The notes: generated from the sequence alone by a model not told the origin. A stretch of DNA of 64,000 nucleotides from Cnuella takakiae (GCF_001953305.1 NZ_MTFE01000010.1:3341040-3405039), one strand, 5' to 3'; shown: positions 53,149 to 61,968, counted from the first letter of the stretch. A program made the numbers and translations.

Positions 53149-54381
53149 ATGGCTACTATCGCTGCTATTCACGACACCCCCTATTACCTTCAGCTTGAAG
53201 AACAATACGGTGCCCACAACTATCATCCCTTGCCCGTGGTACTGGAAAAAGGATCCGGCGTTTTTCTTTGGGATGTTGAAGGCAAACGCTATTTCGATTT
53301 CCTAAGTGGCTATTCGGCCGTAAACCAGGGTCACTGCCATCCACGCATAATTGATGCCCTGGTGCAGCAGGCACAGCGGCTCACGCTCACCAGCCGGGCA
53401 TTCCACAGCAACCTGCTGGGTGAGTTTTCCAAATACATTACCGAATATTTTGGCTATCAAAAGGTGCTGCCCATGAACAGTGGCGCCGAAGCCGTTGAAA
53501 CCGCATTGAAACTTTGCCGCCGCTGGGGTTACCGGGTTAAAGGCATTGCACCCGGAGCTGCAAAAATCATTGTGTGCTCCGAAAATTTCCATGGCCGCAC
53601 CAGCACCATTGTTTCCTTTAGTACAGATCCCTCCTCTTTCCGCGACTTCGGACCTTTTATGCCCGGCTTTATCCAAATACCCTACAACGACCTTGATGCT
53701 CTTAAAAAAGCCCTGAAAGATGAATCGGTTGCAGGTTTCCTGGTGGAGCCCATCCAGGGTGAAGCAGGCGTAGTGGTACCGGACGAGGGTTACCTGGCTG
53801 GCGCAAAACAAATGTGCGAACAGGCCAACGTATTATTTATAGCGGACGAAATACAAACCGGTCTTTGTCGCACAGGCAAAATGCTGGCCTGCGACCATGA
53901 AGGTGTACGACCCGACATGCTGATCCTGGGTAAAGCACTGAGCGGTGGCGTGCTGCCGGTCAGCTGCGTGCTTGCCGATGATTCCATCATGCTCACCATT
54001 GGCCCAGGTGAACACGGTTCTACCTATGGCGGCAACCCACTGGCCTGCGCAGTAGCCATTGTATCCTTGCAGGTTTTACAGGACGAACAAATGGCTGCCA
54101 ATGCGGAACGCCTGGGCGCTTATTTCAGGGCAGGACTGGAAGCATTGCAATCACCGTATATAAAACTGGTGCGCGGAAAGGGGCTGCTCAACGCAATAGT
54201 GATCAACCACCCCGACAAAGAAGCCGCCTGGAAACTTTGCTTGAAACTTAAAGAAAATGGGTTGCTGGCCAAGCCTACCCATGGCGATAAGATCCGGCTG
54301 GCGCCGCCGTTAATTATCACACAGGACCAAATAGACGAGTGCCTGGCAATCATCAGCAAAAGCCTTGAGGTACTGACATAA
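53149..54381 (+). CDS. rocD: ornithine--oxo-acid transaminase
   Basis: 410 residues from ATG 53149 (a TTG two codons up is less likely). Class-III aminotransferase: [92 protein letters not shown] and PLP lysine in [16 protein letters not shown] near 262. The blocks [17 protein letters not shown] and NPLACAVAI match ornithine aminotransferases rather than acetylornithine ones. Interconverts ornithine and glutamate semialdehyde. A perfect 18-bp terminator includes its stop codon. Confidence 0.95.
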   Translation: MATIAAIHDTPYYLQLEEQYGAHNYHPLPVVLEKGSGVFLWDVEGKRYFDFLSGYSAVNQGHCHPRIIDALVQQAQRLTLTSRAFHSNLLGEFSKYITEYFGYQKVLPMNSGAEAVETALKLCRRWGYRVKGIAPGAAKIIVCSENFHGRTSTIVSFSTDPSSFRDFGPFMPGFIQIPYNDLDALKKALKDESVAGFLVEPIQGEAGVVVPDEGYLAGAKQMCEQANVLFIADEIQTGLCRTGKMLACDHEGVRPDMLILGKALSGGVLPVSCVLADDSIMLTIGPGEHGSTYGGNPLACAVAIVSLQVLQDEQMAANAERLGAYFRAGLEALQSPYIKLVRGKGLLNAIVINHPDKEAAWKLCLKLKENGLLAKPTHGDKIRLAPPLIITQDQIDECLAIISKSLEVLT

Positions 54382-54418
54382 AACAAAAGACCGGCGAAGT
54401 GCCGGTCTTTTGTTTTAT
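54378..54418. terminator. rocD terminator overlapping its stop codon
   Basis: An 18-bp perfect stem starting ATAAAACAAAAGACCGGC, five-base loop GAAGT. The rocD TAA lies in its left arm. Serves rocD and, on the other strand, the convergent membrane-protein gene. Confidence 0.85.
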
Positions 54419-54436
54419 GTGTAAAATGGTTTCAGG

Positions 54437-54829
54437 CTAACTGTTGTCATTGCCAGGCCTTACAGGCGAATACATGAGGAACAGCAAAAGCGAAAGGGAG
54501 GCAGCCATAGCCAGGTAAAGCCCGTAGAGTTTTTCGGGACAATCGCCCGCCATACAGCGGTACACATATATATGGGAGCCTGCAAAAGCCACATTGATCA
54601 CAGCTACAACAATGGCAATCAGCATACTCCAATTGCGGCCGATAAGGATCATGGCCAGGCATAGAACGGCAAAGTAAATATGTCCTTTTCCACGAGGGCC
54701 GTAGTTCAGGCCCATATCATTTACCCCCGTAAGGGTAAGATTATTGGTATCCAAATGAACCCAGGGCAAAAAAGCGAATCCGATCAGTAAAACGGCAGAA
54801 AGCGCCGCCATCCATTTTCTCCATTGCAT
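54437..54829 (-). CDS. small integral membrane protein, hypothetical
   Basis: 130 residues from ATG 54829 (longer frame to 54907 not favoured). Four predicted membrane helices: KWMAALSAVLLIGFAFLPWVHL, GHIYFAVLCLAMILIGR, WSMLIAIVVAVINVAFAGSHIYV and LYGLYLAMAASLSLLLFLMYSP. The pattern, a first helix with WVHL followed by LTLTGVN and a cysteine pair near GDCPEK, resembles short DUF-type membrane proteins of Bacteroidota. Function unknown. Confidence 0.65.
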   Translation of the reverse strand: MQWRKWMAALSAVLLIGFAFLPWVHLDTNNLTLTGVNDMGLNYGPRGKGHIYFAVLCLAMILIGRNWSMLIAIVVAVINVAFAGSHIYVYRCMAGDCPEKLYGLYLAMAASLSLLLFLMYSPVRPGNDNS

Positions 54830-54894
54830 GGTGCAAAGATCGGGAAATGCCCTTTGAACCCAAGGCTTTGATGTATAGATACAGATTGTTATAC

Positions 54895-54927
54895 AAAAGC
54901 CCGGCAACTTTATGTTGCCAGGCTTTT
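54895..54927 (-). terminator. terminator of the PorT-type gene
   Basis: On the minus strand AAAAGCCTGGCAAC/GTTGCCGGGCTTTT (one U-G pair), loop ATAAA, then TTGT. It follows the stop codon at 54961 by ~35 bases. Confidence 0.75.
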
Positions 54928-54960
54928 GCCGGAAGTTCTCCTTTTAGTTGCTGCAGGTCC

Positions 54961-55641
54961 TTAGAACTTGAAGCCAACAGTAAAGCTGAGTACCCTGTTT
55001 TTGTTATTGTTATCCGCGCCATTGTCGGTGCCACTTTGCAGTTTGGCTAAGCCATAACCATAGTTGGCACTCAGCACCAGGGATTTGCCTTCAATACCTA
55101 CTGTGGAATTAAAGCCATAATCGAAACGGCGCAATACACCCAATGCCGCACCTTCATCTTCGTTAAAGGTGGTAGGATCGTCGTTCGAGAACTTAATGCT
55201 ACGCTCCGTATTAAGAATAGCAGACTCGATTTTCCTTTTCCCATTCACACCAATGCCCAGGTAAGGACCAGCACCGGCAATAAAGCGGCTGTTTTGGGAT
55301 AATGGGATTTTCAACAGAACGGTTGCAGGGATCTCGAGGTAGTAGGGATTAACTGTAGCCTTGTAATAGCCCAGTTCGCCCTCTTCTCCCCTTTGCACCT
55401 TGGAACCTTTACCGGAATAAATAAGACCGGGTTGCAAGTGTACAATGCCTGCAAGCGGAATATCGGTGAGCACACCTACCTGGAACGAGGTAAGATTATT
55501 AGCACTGTTTACACCGCCTTCATCGTTTACGGAGATGTTGGCAAGGTTAACACCGGCACGGATTTGGGCGCCACGCTGGGCGTTGGCTGCGGTAGCAAGC
55601 ATCAGGGCTGCTGCGCAAAAAGATAGGATCTTAGTTTTCAT
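54961..55641 (-). CDS. outer-membrane beta-barrel protein (PorT/OMP_b-brl_2 type)
   Basis: 226 residues. Signal peptide KILSFCAAALMLATAANAQ. Barrel strands with GAQIRAGVNLANISVND, NLTSFQVGVLTDIPLAGIVHLQPGLIYSGKGSKV, YLEIPATVLLKIPLSQNSRFIAGAGPYLGIGVNGKRK, and a C-terminal strand VLSFTVGFKF ending in Phe. Members of this family are general small outer-membrane barrels. Monocistronic with its own terminator. Confidence 0.88.
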   Translation of the reverse strand: MKTKILSFCAAALMLATAANAQRGAQIRAGVNLANISVNDEGGVNSANNLTSFQVGVLTDIPLAGIVHLQPGLIYSGKGSKVQRGEEGELGYYKATVNPYYLEIPATVLLKIPLSQNSRFIAGAGPYLGIGVNGKRKIESAILNTERSIKFSNDDPTTFNEDEGAALGVLRRFDYGFNSTVGIEGKSLVLSANYGYGLAKLQSGTDNGADNNNKNRVLSFTVGFKF

Positions 55642-55763
55642 AACAACGTATGGTTTGCTCCTTTTCAGGCAATATGCCTGCCAAAACCAACTTGGGAAAA
55701 TTATGTTCCCGATAAATAAAACTTCAACACGAGTATTGGGTATTAAGTAATTGCTTGAAATGT

Positions 55764-55790
55764 AAAACCCCGCAAGACTTGCAGGGTTTT
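55764..55790 (-). terminator. minus-strand terminator with no clear gene
   Basis: Minus strand: AAAACCCTGCA...TGCGGGGTTTT with a U-G pair. The base pairing is better on this strand, so it ends a leftward transcript from the 55.8-56.2 kb region. Confidence 0.6.
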
Positions 55791-55960
55791 AATTTTTTGA
55801 AAACAACCATATGGCTTCAGCCCGAATAACCTCTGGGGATTAAACTTCCCGGCCAGGATACCAAGGTTTTTCTCCAGGAAGATTAACAGGCGTGGTAGGA
55901 TTGGGATTTTACTTGAGATTAGGACAGCCACTAATATAGAACCTTTTTGTAATTCCTATA

Positions 55961-56062
55961 CTACAAAATCAAAAAAGGATTGTCGTCGTCCAAACCTCGG
56001 GCTGGTTTTCGAAATAGTTCATTCCATATCAAACGCAAACGGGTAATCATCAGTTGTAACAT
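55961..56062 (-). CDS. possible 33-residue peptide
   Basis: MLQLMITRLRLIWNELFRK followed by PARGLDDDNPFLIL and TAG. Basic amphipathic front and acidic DDDNPFLIL end look protein-like rather than random, and a terminator lies ~170 bases downstream. No homologue is recalled; a conserved-frame check would decide. Confidence 0.22.
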   Translation of the reverse strand: MLQLMITRLRLIWNELFRKPARGLDDDNPFLIL

Positions 56063-56271
56063 GACTATTTGGTTTAAAGATTATGGAAATGTGATCTGGT
56101 TAAATCCACGCTTCAGTTTTCATTTGGCCTGAATGGGCAAGACTGCAATTAAGCATTTGGAAAGTGCAAGAGCCAGTCAAAATTATTCTGCTGCTCCTAA
56201 ATGGAGCTCCGCTCCTGCTGCCTGAATAAAGCCCCCAGTTTTCAACCCTTTACAATTTTTGTAAAAACAAA

Positions 56272-56310
56272 AGCCCCTTTCTCATTGACCAGGTCTTTGA
56301 AAAAGGGGCT
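56272..56310 (-). terminator. groESL terminator
   Basis: AGCCCCTTT (56272-56280) pairs with AAAGGGGCT (56302-56310); on the minus strand TTTTGTTTTT follows. It starts 41 bases after the groEL stop. Confidence 0.75.
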
Positions 56311-56350
56311 GTATTGTACCGATGCCCCGTTAGAGCACCTTGTGGTTGGA

Positions 56351-57988
56351 TTAATAATCCATACCCATACCACCAGGCATACCGGCAGGAGCGCCAGCAG
56401 CAGCCTTAGGTTCGGGTTTGTCGGCAATCACGCACTCAGTGGTGAGGAGCATACCGGCAATAGAAGCGGCGTTCTCCAGCGCGATGCGGCTAACCTTGGT
56501 AGGATCGATAACACCGGCGCCGATCAGGTTTTCGTAAACCTCGGTGCGGGCGTTGAAGCCATAATCACCAGCGCCTTCGCGTACTTTGTTAACCACTACG
56601 GAACCTTCGATACCGCAGTTTTCAACAATCTGACGCAGGGGCTCTTCCAGCGAGCGGCGAACGATCTGTACACCGGTAGCTTCATCGTTGTTCAGGGTGT
56701 CAACATTGCCCAGTGCTTCAATAGCACGAACGTAAGCAACACCACCACCGGGAACGATACCTTCTTCTACCGCAGCGCGGGTAGCGTGCAGGGCGTCGTC
56801 AACGCGGTCTTTTTTCTCTTTCATTTCTACTTCGGTAGCGGCACCTACATTCAGTACGGCCACACCGCCGCTCAACTTAGCCAGACGCTCTTGGAGCTTC
56901 TCGCGGTCGTAGTCGGAAGTAGTATTCTCGATCTGGGATTTGATCTGGTTGATACGAGCCTGGATGCCTTCTTTTTCGCCACGGCCACCTACTACAGTAG
57001 TGTTGTCCTTGTCGATCACTACACGCTCGGCACGGCCCAAGTAAGTGATGTCGGCATTCTCCAGTTTGTAACCCTGCTCTTCGGAGATAACGATACCCTT
57101 GGTAAGGATCGCGATGTCCTGGAGCATTTCCTTGCGGCGGTCGCCAAAGCCGGGGGCTTTAACGGCAGCAACCTTCAGGGTACCACGGAGTTTGTTTACT
57201 ACCAAAGTAGCCAGTGCTTCACCTTCGAGGTCTTCAGCGATGATCAGCAGGGGTGCACCTTGCTGGGCTACTTTCTCCAGGATGTGGAGGATGTCCTTCA
57301 TGGAGCTCACCTTCTTATCATAGATCATGATATAAGGATTGTCCAGTTCGGCTTCCATCTTCTCGCTGTTGGTAACAAAGTAAGGAGAGATATAACCGCG
57401 GTCGAACTGCATACCTTCAACTACATCAACGGTAGTTTCAATGCCTTTGGCTTCTTCGATGGTGATCACACCGTCTTTGGAAACTTTTTCCATCGCAACG
57501 GCGATCAGCTTACCGATCTCGTTGTCGTTGTTGGCAGAGATGGTAGCCACCTGCTCGATCTTCTTGTTGTCGTTGCCTACAGTCTGCGACTGTGCACGCA
57601 GGTTTTCAACTACAGCACGAACGGCTTTGTCGATACCACGCTTCAGGTCCATGGGGTTGGCACCGGCAGCTACGTTTTTCAGACCTTCGGTGATGATGGC
57701 CTGGGCCAGCACGGTAGCGGTAGTGGTACCGTCACCAGCAATGTCAGCGGTTTTGGAAGCAACTTCCTTCACCATCTGGGCGCCCATGTTCTCGATGGCG
57801 TCTTCCAGTTCTACTTCTTTGGCTACGCTCACACCATCTTTAGTTACAGAGGGAGCACCAAATTTCTTTTCAATTACCACGTTGCGGCCTTTAGGCCCGA
57901 GGGTAACCTTCACAGCGTTGGCCAGTACGTCAACGCCACGCTTCATCTTATTGCGGGCATCAGTTTCGAAAAACAGTTGTTTTGCCAT
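56351..57988 (-). CDS. groEL: chaperonin GroEL (60 kDa)
   Basis: 545 residues, full length. [40 protein letters not shown] at the start, nucleotide site [49 protein letters not shown] and a Gly-Met tail PGGMGMDY. Forms the double-ring folding chamber with GroES. Second gene of groESL; a composite repeat occupies the 105-base spacer. A long opposite-strand frame over this gene is an artefact. Confidence 0.98.
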   Translation of the reverse strand: MAKQLFFETDARNKMKRGVDVLANAVKVTLGPKGRNVVIEKKFGAPSVTKDGVSVAKEVELEDAIENMGAQMVKEVASKTADIAGDGTTTATVLAQAIITEGLKNVAAGANPMDLKRGIDKAVRAVVENLRAQSQTVGNDNKKIEQVATISANNDNEIGKLIAVAMEKVSKDGVITIEEAKGIETTVDVVEGMQFDRGYISPYFVTNSEKMEAELDNPYIMIYDKKVSSMKDILHILEKVAQQGAPLLIIAEDLEGEALATLVVNKLRGTLKVAAVKAPGFGDRRKEMLQDIAILTKGIVISEEQGYKLENADITYLGRAERVVIDKDNTTVVGGRGEKEGIQARINQIKSQIENTTSDYDREKLQERLAKLSGGVAVLNVGAATEVEMKEKKDRVDDALHATRAAVEEGIVPGGGVAYVRAIEALGNVDTLNNDEATGVQIVRRSLEEPLRQIVENCGIEGSVVVNKVREGAGDYGFNARTEVYENLIGAGVIDPTKVSRIALENAASIAGMLLTTECVIADKPEPKAAAGAPAGMPGGMGMDY

Positions 57989-58019
57989 ATGAGGTTTGTG
58001 TTATTTGAGGTTTAAGTTG

Positions 58020-58093
58020 AGCTACTAGCTATCAGCTTCGAGCTGCTAGCAGCGTTTTCAGGTTCTTGTAGCTTGCAGCTTTTGGCTTGCAGC
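58020..58093. repeat. word-like repeat between groES and groEL
   Basis: The spacer is made of reiterated, mutually complementary words: GAGCTACTAGCT, GAGCTGCTAGCAGC, and GTAGCTTGCAGCTT / GGCTTGCAGCTTAA. GAGCTACTAGCT...AGCTGCTAGCAGC can fold as an imperfect hairpin and GCTTGCAGCTT is present twice. It has the same style as the repeats near etfBA, yajC and coaE but different words. Confidence 0.6.
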
Positions 58094-58375
58094 TTAAACG
58101 ATTGCCAGGATATCGCTCTCACGCATGATGAGGTAATCAGCCCCTTCAATGGAGATCTCGGTACCGGCGTATTTGCCATACAATACAGTATCGCCTTCTT
58201 TCACTGTTACAGGCTCGTCTTTTTTGCCGGGACCGGCAGCGATCACAACACCGCGCTGGGGCTTCTCTTTAGCAGTATCGGGGATGATGATACCACCGGC
58301 AGTTTTTTCTTCTGCAGCAGCCGGCTTCACAATCACTCTGTCATGCAGAGGGGTAACATTCAGTTTGTTAGCCAT
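58094..58375 (-). CDS. groES: co-chaperonin GroES (10 kDa)
   Basis: 93 residues from ATG 58375 (the frame extends to 58522 without homology). [45 protein letters not shown], then the mobile-loop and roof segments and [28 protein letters not shown]. Caps GroEL. First gene of groESL. No CIRCE element is present upstream; an inverted repeat CCTGAC...GTCAGG at 58411-58430 is the only candidate regulatory site. Confidence 0.97.
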   Translation of the reverse strand: MANKLNVTPLHDRVIVKPAAAEEKTAGGIIIPDTAKEKPQRGVVIAAGPGKKDEPVTVKEGDTVLYGKYAGTEISIEGADYLIMRESDILAIV

Positions 58376-58410
58376 ACGTGTATGAATTTTTGGTTTTAGT
58401 GAAATTATAA

Positions 58411-58430
58411 CCTGACGTATCGTTGTCAGG
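58411..58430. promoter_or_regulatory. inverted repeat upstream of groES
   Basis: CCTGAC-GTATCGTT-GTCAGG, 6-bp arms, 36 bases before the groES start. The core CTGAC/GTCAG could be a regulator site; it is not the HrcA CIRCE sequence. Confidence 0.4.
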
Positions 58431-58651
58431 CGGCCGAAGATAGGCGAAATGTGTGCCATTGGCGGTGAAACGGAAAAAATAGCAGTTTTCGGCAGTTTAG
58501 CCCTGTTTGCCGTTTGCAACAACTGAAATTTTTTACCGGCAAAATGTCAAAATTTCACTTTTTGTCATGCAACCCCTGCCTTTTTTGTTGTTCCATTTTC
58601 GTTTTTGGCAACCCCTTTGCACCACTAATTCAAATACTTAATACAAAACCT

Positions 58652-58939
58652 ATGAAGCAGCTAATGATTTTATTACTCCTGTTGGGCGGCTCGGCAATTT
58701 CAGTGCAGGCGCAAACCACAGGCAGCAACAGTACAAACGGACCTACGCACAGCAGTGAAGGCAAAACGAAAAAAAACAAGCAAAAGAAAGCAGGATTGAA
58801 CCACCGCCGGAACTATAATTGGAACACCGGACAACAGGCAACACCTACAGGACAGGAAGCAACCGGTGTGGGCAGTGGTTATTCTTCCATTCGTAAAGAC
58901 ACTTCCGGGAAAAGGGATTCCAGTACCAACAACCAATAA
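58652..58939 (+). CDS. small secreted basic protein, hypothetical
   Basis: 95 residues from ATG 58652 (a longer frame to 58514 would place the signal internally). Signal peptide KQLMILLLLLGGSAISVQAQ. The mature part is Ser/Thr/Gly/Lys rich and disordered (SSEGKTKKNKQKKAGLNHRRNYNWNTGQQATPTG). Common type of small periplasmic protein in this phylum. Function unknown. Confidence 0.62.
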   Translation: MKQLMILLLLLGGSAISVQAQTTGSNSTNGPTHSSEGKTKKNKQKKAGLNHRRNYNWNTGQQATPTGQEATGVGSGYSSIRKDTSGKRDSSTNNQ

Positions 58940-59076
58940 AACAGGGTTATTTTAAAATATTCCCGATGCCTGCACCTGTTGTAAGGCATGATTGTACCAC
59001 CAAAAATTCGGGCATAAGTGCAAACGGTAGCACGGATATTTCAACCTGCTAAAACCCCTATGCTGCGGCACAGGGG

Positions 59077-59091
59077 TTAACTTTGCACCGC
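59077..59091 (+). promoter_or_regulatory. Bacteroidota -7 box TAACTTTG
   Basis: TTAACTTTGCACCGC, identical to the 15 bases before the HAD gene at 3810-3824, 13 bases before the MFS ATG. It is preceded by the hairpin AACCCCT...AGGGGTT. A frame starting with TTG at 59083 would run through this box, so ATG 59104 is preferred. Confidence 0.5.
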
Positions 59092-59103
59092 CAACAAGTT
59101 TCA

Positions 59104-60264
59104 ATGACAGATTTTGCACTAAGGTTTAGCGACAGCCGCCGTTCTTACCGGGTTGCCGTAGGCGTACTTTTCTTTTTACAAGGACTATGCTTTGCCTCCT
59201 GGGCAAGCCGCATTCCAAGCATTCAGCAGGCTTTGGGCTTAAACGAATCGGAGCTTGGGCTGGTACTCTTTGCCCTGCCTGTTGGTTCCATGTTCTCCCT
59301 GCCTTTTGCAGGCTACATTGTATCTAAACTGGGCAGCCGCACTGTGGCCACTACTGCCCTCGCCATTTATTCCCTGATACTCCTGATGCTGGGTGCAGCC
59401 GCTACAAAATGGCAGCTTATTGGCGTACTCCTTTTATTTGGCGTTGCGGGCAACTTATCCAATATTTCAATTAATACGCAAGCTGTAGGTGTTGAAGCCA
59501 TTTACCAGCGTACGGTAATGGCATCTTTTCATGGCATGTGGAGCGTGGCAGGGTTTACGGCAGCCGCCGTTGGTTCTTATATGATTGGAAATGGCGTACT
59601 GCCTTACGAGCATTTTTTTATCATCCTGGGCATCATCCTGCTGACGCTTGCCCTCACCTACCGGTACACTTTGAAAGAAGATGTAAATGCCGGTGCTACC
59701 AGCCAGAAATTGTTTGTGAAACCCGACCAGGCACTGCTGAAATTGGGCCTGATTACTTTTTGTTCCATGATCTGCGAAGGCGCCATGTTTGATTGGAGTG
59801 GTATCTATTTCCAAAAAGTAGTACAGGCCGAAAAGGCTTGGATTGGCGCAGGCTATACCATATTTATGTGTACCATGGCCACCGGCCGTTTTATTGCCGA
59901 CTGGTTCTCCACCCGCTTTGGATTGCGCCGCACTTTGCAGGTTAGTGGCATGCTCACGGCTACGGGTCTGATCATATCGGTAGTCTTTCCCACGCTCCTG
60001 CCTGCAATGGCAGGTTTTTTCCTGGTGGGCTTTGGCGTTTCCTCTATTGTACCCTTGGTATATAGTGCTGCGGGGCGCTCCAAAACAATGACTGCCGGCA
60101 TGGCCCTGGCAGCCGTTTCTTCCATTGGCTTTTTGGGATTCCTGTTTGGGCCGCCACTTATTGGTGTGCTGGCAGGGCTTTCCTCCCTCCGGCTCTCCTT
60201 TACTTTCATCGCCCTGATGGGGCTTTGTATTACCCTTATCGCCACCAAGGTGAAATTCGACTGA
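59104..60264 (+). CDS. MFS transporter (YbjJ-like)
   Basis: 386 residues from ATG 59104 (the -7 box overlaps the alternative TTG at 59083). Twelve membrane helices; the front GVLFFLQGLCFASWASRIPSIQQALGLNESELGLVLFALPVGSM and repeat-junction VSKLGSRTVATTALAIYS match the YbjJ branch of the major facilitator superfamily. EGAMFDWSGIYFQKVV and TMATGRFIADWFSTRFGLRR are also characteristic. Substrate unknown; sugar or drug efflux is possible. Monocistronic. Confidence 0.88.
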   Translation: MTDFALRFSDSRRSYRVAVGVLFFLQGLCFASWASRIPSIQQALGLNESELGLVLFALPVGSMFSLPFAGYIVSKLGSRTVATTALAIYSLILLMLGAAATKWQLIGVLLLFGVAGNLSNISINTQAVGVEAIYQRTVMASFHGMWSVAGFTAAAVGSYMIGNGVLPYEHFFIILGIILLTLALTYRYTLKEDVNAGATSQKLFVKPDQALLKLGLITFCSMICEGAMFDWSGIYFQKVVQAEKAWIGAGYTIFMCTMATGRFIADWFSTRFGLRRTLQVSGMLTATGLIISVVFPTLLPAMAGFFLVGFGVSSIVPLVYSAAGRSKTMTAGMALAAVSSIGFLGFLFGPPLIGVLAGLSSLRLSFTFIALMGLCITLIATKVKFD

Positions 60265-60377
60265 GCAAAAGTTGGATAGCCATAAGCGGTATGCCTTATT
60301 TAATCGCCGGGCGAAGCAGGAACCGCCTATCTGCCCCATCTTTCCTATCTTCGCCGGCTCAAATAGTTCCTTGTATT

Positions 60378-61304
60378 ATGATCAGCAGAAGAAATATCAG
60401 GGTAAAAGTGATGCAGACTTTGTATACGTTGGATACCCTTGAAACAGAAATGAAGCCTGGTGAACCGGTTAGACTGTTGCAAAAACATTTCGACCAGTCG
60501 CGTGAGTTGCTGATCTACCTGATCGAGTTTCTTTCCCAGACTTTACAGTACGCCGAAACAGATGCCCACCAGCGTGCCTCCAAGCACCTCCCTTCCACCG
60601 AGGATCTGAATGTGAACACCAAAATTGCTGGTAACGAAGTGCTGTGGCGCATCAAGGAAGATACTTCTTATGTGACAGCACGCGATGCTGAGAAAGTAGC
60701 CCTCCGCGTCGATAAAGACCTGGTACGCCGCACCTACCAGCAACTGGTGGAAACAGCGCAGTACCAGACTTATATTGCCGCTCCTGAACGCAACAAAGAA
60801 GACGAAAAGGCCATCGTGCAGTTTGTGTGGGAAACCCTGATGCTGCCCAGCGAAAACTTCCTCTCTCATATTGAAGAACAGTTTATGAACTGGGACGATG
60901 ATGGGGACATGGTGATCCAGCTGTTCCAGTTGTACCTGGCAAAACCCGGCAGCATTGATTTCCGCACCATCATTGCGCCCGACAAATGGTTGTTTGCCAA
61001 AGGGCTGCTCACATCCGTTCTGGAAAAGAGAGAACACCTGGAATCTTATATCCACCCCAAACTTAAAAACTGGGATGCGGAAAGGATTGCCGTTCTGGAT
61101 ATGATCCTGATGAAAATGGGCGTAGCCGAACTGCTGTATTTTGAAACCATTCCGCCAAAGGTTACCATCAACGAATACATTGACCTGGCCAAAGAATACA
61201 GTACTGCCCAGAGCGGCCAGTTTGTCAATGGCATTTTGGACAATATCCACAAAGAGCTGGTGCAAAGCGGTAAACTGAATAAGACCGAATACAAAAAGGC
61301 ATAA
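60378..61304 (+). CDS. nusB: transcription antitermination factor NusB (long form)
   Basis: 308 residues from ATG 60378 (MISRRNIRVKVMQTLYTL); a frame back to 60225 overlaps the MFS gene and is not used. The NusB fold is at the C-terminus: RIAVLDMILMKMGVAELLYFETIPPKVTINEYIDLAKEYSTAQSGQFVNGILDNIHKEL. The N-terminal ~150 residues are the extension typical of Bacteroidota NusB. Acts with NusE at boxA in rRNA operons. First of the nusB-DUF1573-yajC-coaE series. Confidence 0.95.
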   Translation: MISRRNIRVKVMQTLYTLDTLETEMKPGEPVRLLQKHFDQSRELLIYLIEFLSQTLQYAETDAHQRASKHLPSTEDLNVNTKIAGNEVLWRIKEDTSYVTARDAEKVALRVDKDLVRRTYQQLVETAQYQTYIAAPERNKEDEKAIVQFVWETLMLPSENFLSHIEEQFMNWDDDGDMVIQLFQLYLAKPGSIDFRTIIAPDKWLFAKGLLTSVLEKREHLESYIHPKLKNWDAERIAVLDMILMKMGVAELLYFETIPPKVTINEYIDLAKEYSTAQSGQFVNGILDNIHKELVQSGKLNKTEYKKA

Positions 61305-61328
61305 GCCTTAAAGAGCTTAGCTTTTCCT

Positions 61329-61363
61329 GAAAACCCCATCGTTTCGTTAACGGTGGGGTTTTC
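61329..61363 (+). terminator. nusB terminator
   Basis: GAAAACCCCATCGTT pairs with AACGGTGGGGTTTTC, 15 bp including one T-G pair, loop TCGTT, then TGTTT. Confidence 0.8.
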
Positions 61364-61388
61364 TGTTTACCAGCCCGTTTTGTTTCTA

Positions 61389-61396
61389 TAGTTTTG
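61389..61396 (+). promoter_or_regulatory. -7 box before DUF1573 gene
   Basis: TAGTTTTG fits TAnnTTTG and lies seven bases before the DUF1573 start codon. A TTG at 61394 inside it is not a good start. Confidence 0.4.
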
Positions 61397-61402
61397 AGAC
61401 TT

Positions 61403-61846
61403 ATGAAACCCTTACTGATCATTTCTACCCTTGCAACCCTCCTGGTGGCCTGTGGCCAGAACGATGCTGCTTCCGGCGCGGGTACCAGCACCACAAACGC
61501 CAATGCCTTAGCAGATACGGCCAATTATACCTCCATCCAATGGCTGGACTCCACCTATCAGGACTTGGGCAAAGTAAAGAAAGGGCAGGTGGTGGAAATC
61601 GCCTGGCGTTTTAAGAATACGGGCAACAAACCACTGGTGATACAAAGTGTGCGCCCTGGCTGTGGTTGTACTGTGGCCGACAAGCCTGAAGCACCCTTAG
61701 CACCTGGCGCTGAAGGAACCATAAAAGGTAAGTTTGACAGCAATAACCAAAGTGCAGGTGAACACCGCAAAGTAATTTCTGTTGATGCCAATACGTCGGG
61801 AAGCGCTTACCACCAATTGAATTTTAGGGTGGAGGTGATGGAGTAG
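61403..61846 (+). CDS. DUF1573 lipoprotein
   Basis: 147 residues from ATG 61403. Lipoprotein signal KPLLIISTLATLLVACGQ with lipobox LVAC. The DUF1573 Ig-like domain: YQDLGKVKKGQVVEIAWRFKNTGNKPLVIQSVRPGCGCTVADKPEAPLAPGAEGTIKGKFD, with the conserved CGCT. Anchored in the inner or outer membrane facing the periplasm; role unknown. Between nusB and yajC, as commonly arranged in this phylum. Confidence 0.9.
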   Translation: MKPLLIISTLATLLVACGQNDAASGAGTSTTNANALADTANYTSIQWLDSTYQDLGKVKKGQVVEIAWRFKNTGNKPLVIQSVRPGCGCTVADKPEAPLAPGAEGTIKGKFDSNNQSAGEHRKVISVDANTSGSAYHQLNFRVEVME

Positions 61847-61852
61847 GAATTT

Positions 61853-61928
61853 GCTATTGTGCTAAAGTGCTGCCGTTGGCAAGGCTGCCCTTTTTAGCAC
61901 ATTAGCACATTAACGAATTAGCTAATTG
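61853..61928. repeat. word-like repeat before yajC
   Basis: GCTATTGTGCTAAAGTGCT (61853-61871) is complementary with mismatches to AGCACATTAGCACATT (61896-61911), loop ~24 bases; AATTAGCTAATTGTCACATT follows. The words TTAGCACATTAGCACATT and GTGCTAA match the repeat between etfB and etfA. Confidence 0.6.
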
Positions 61929-61939
61929 TCACATTCCCT

Positions 61940-61947
61940 TAGTTTTG
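61940..61947 (+). promoter_or_regulatory. -7 box before yajC
   Basis: TAGTTTTG followed by CCGCAC, matching TAnnTTTG about 20 bases before the yajC start. Confidence 0.4.
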
Positions 61948-61968
61948 CCGCACATTTAAATTCATTTC

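Larger units (their letters stand above)
55642..56350. other. long intergenic region with decayed-looking coding fragments
   Basis: About 700 bases between the barrel gene and groEL. The groEL terminator is at 56272-56310 and another minus-strand terminator at 55764-55790. Between them, on the minus strand, are a 33-codon frame (55961-56062) and, downstream, a stretch that reads protein-like (NLPGEKPWYPGREV then stop) but is broken by stop codons. This looks like a small gene or remnant ending at the 55764 terminator. Confidence 0.45.

Noticed and set aside
56201-58015. 604-residue plus-strand reading frame over groEL
   Set aside because: It is antisense to a perfectly conserved groEL along its length; the low-complexity, His/Gly/Phe-rich translation is typical of a shadow frame.
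59467-60339. 290-residue minus-strand frame over the MFS gene
   Set aside because: Antisense to a clear 12-helix transporter; translation lacks hydrophobic or domain pattern.
60543-61265. 240-residue minus-strand frame over nusB
   Set aside because: Shadow of a confidently assigned gene.
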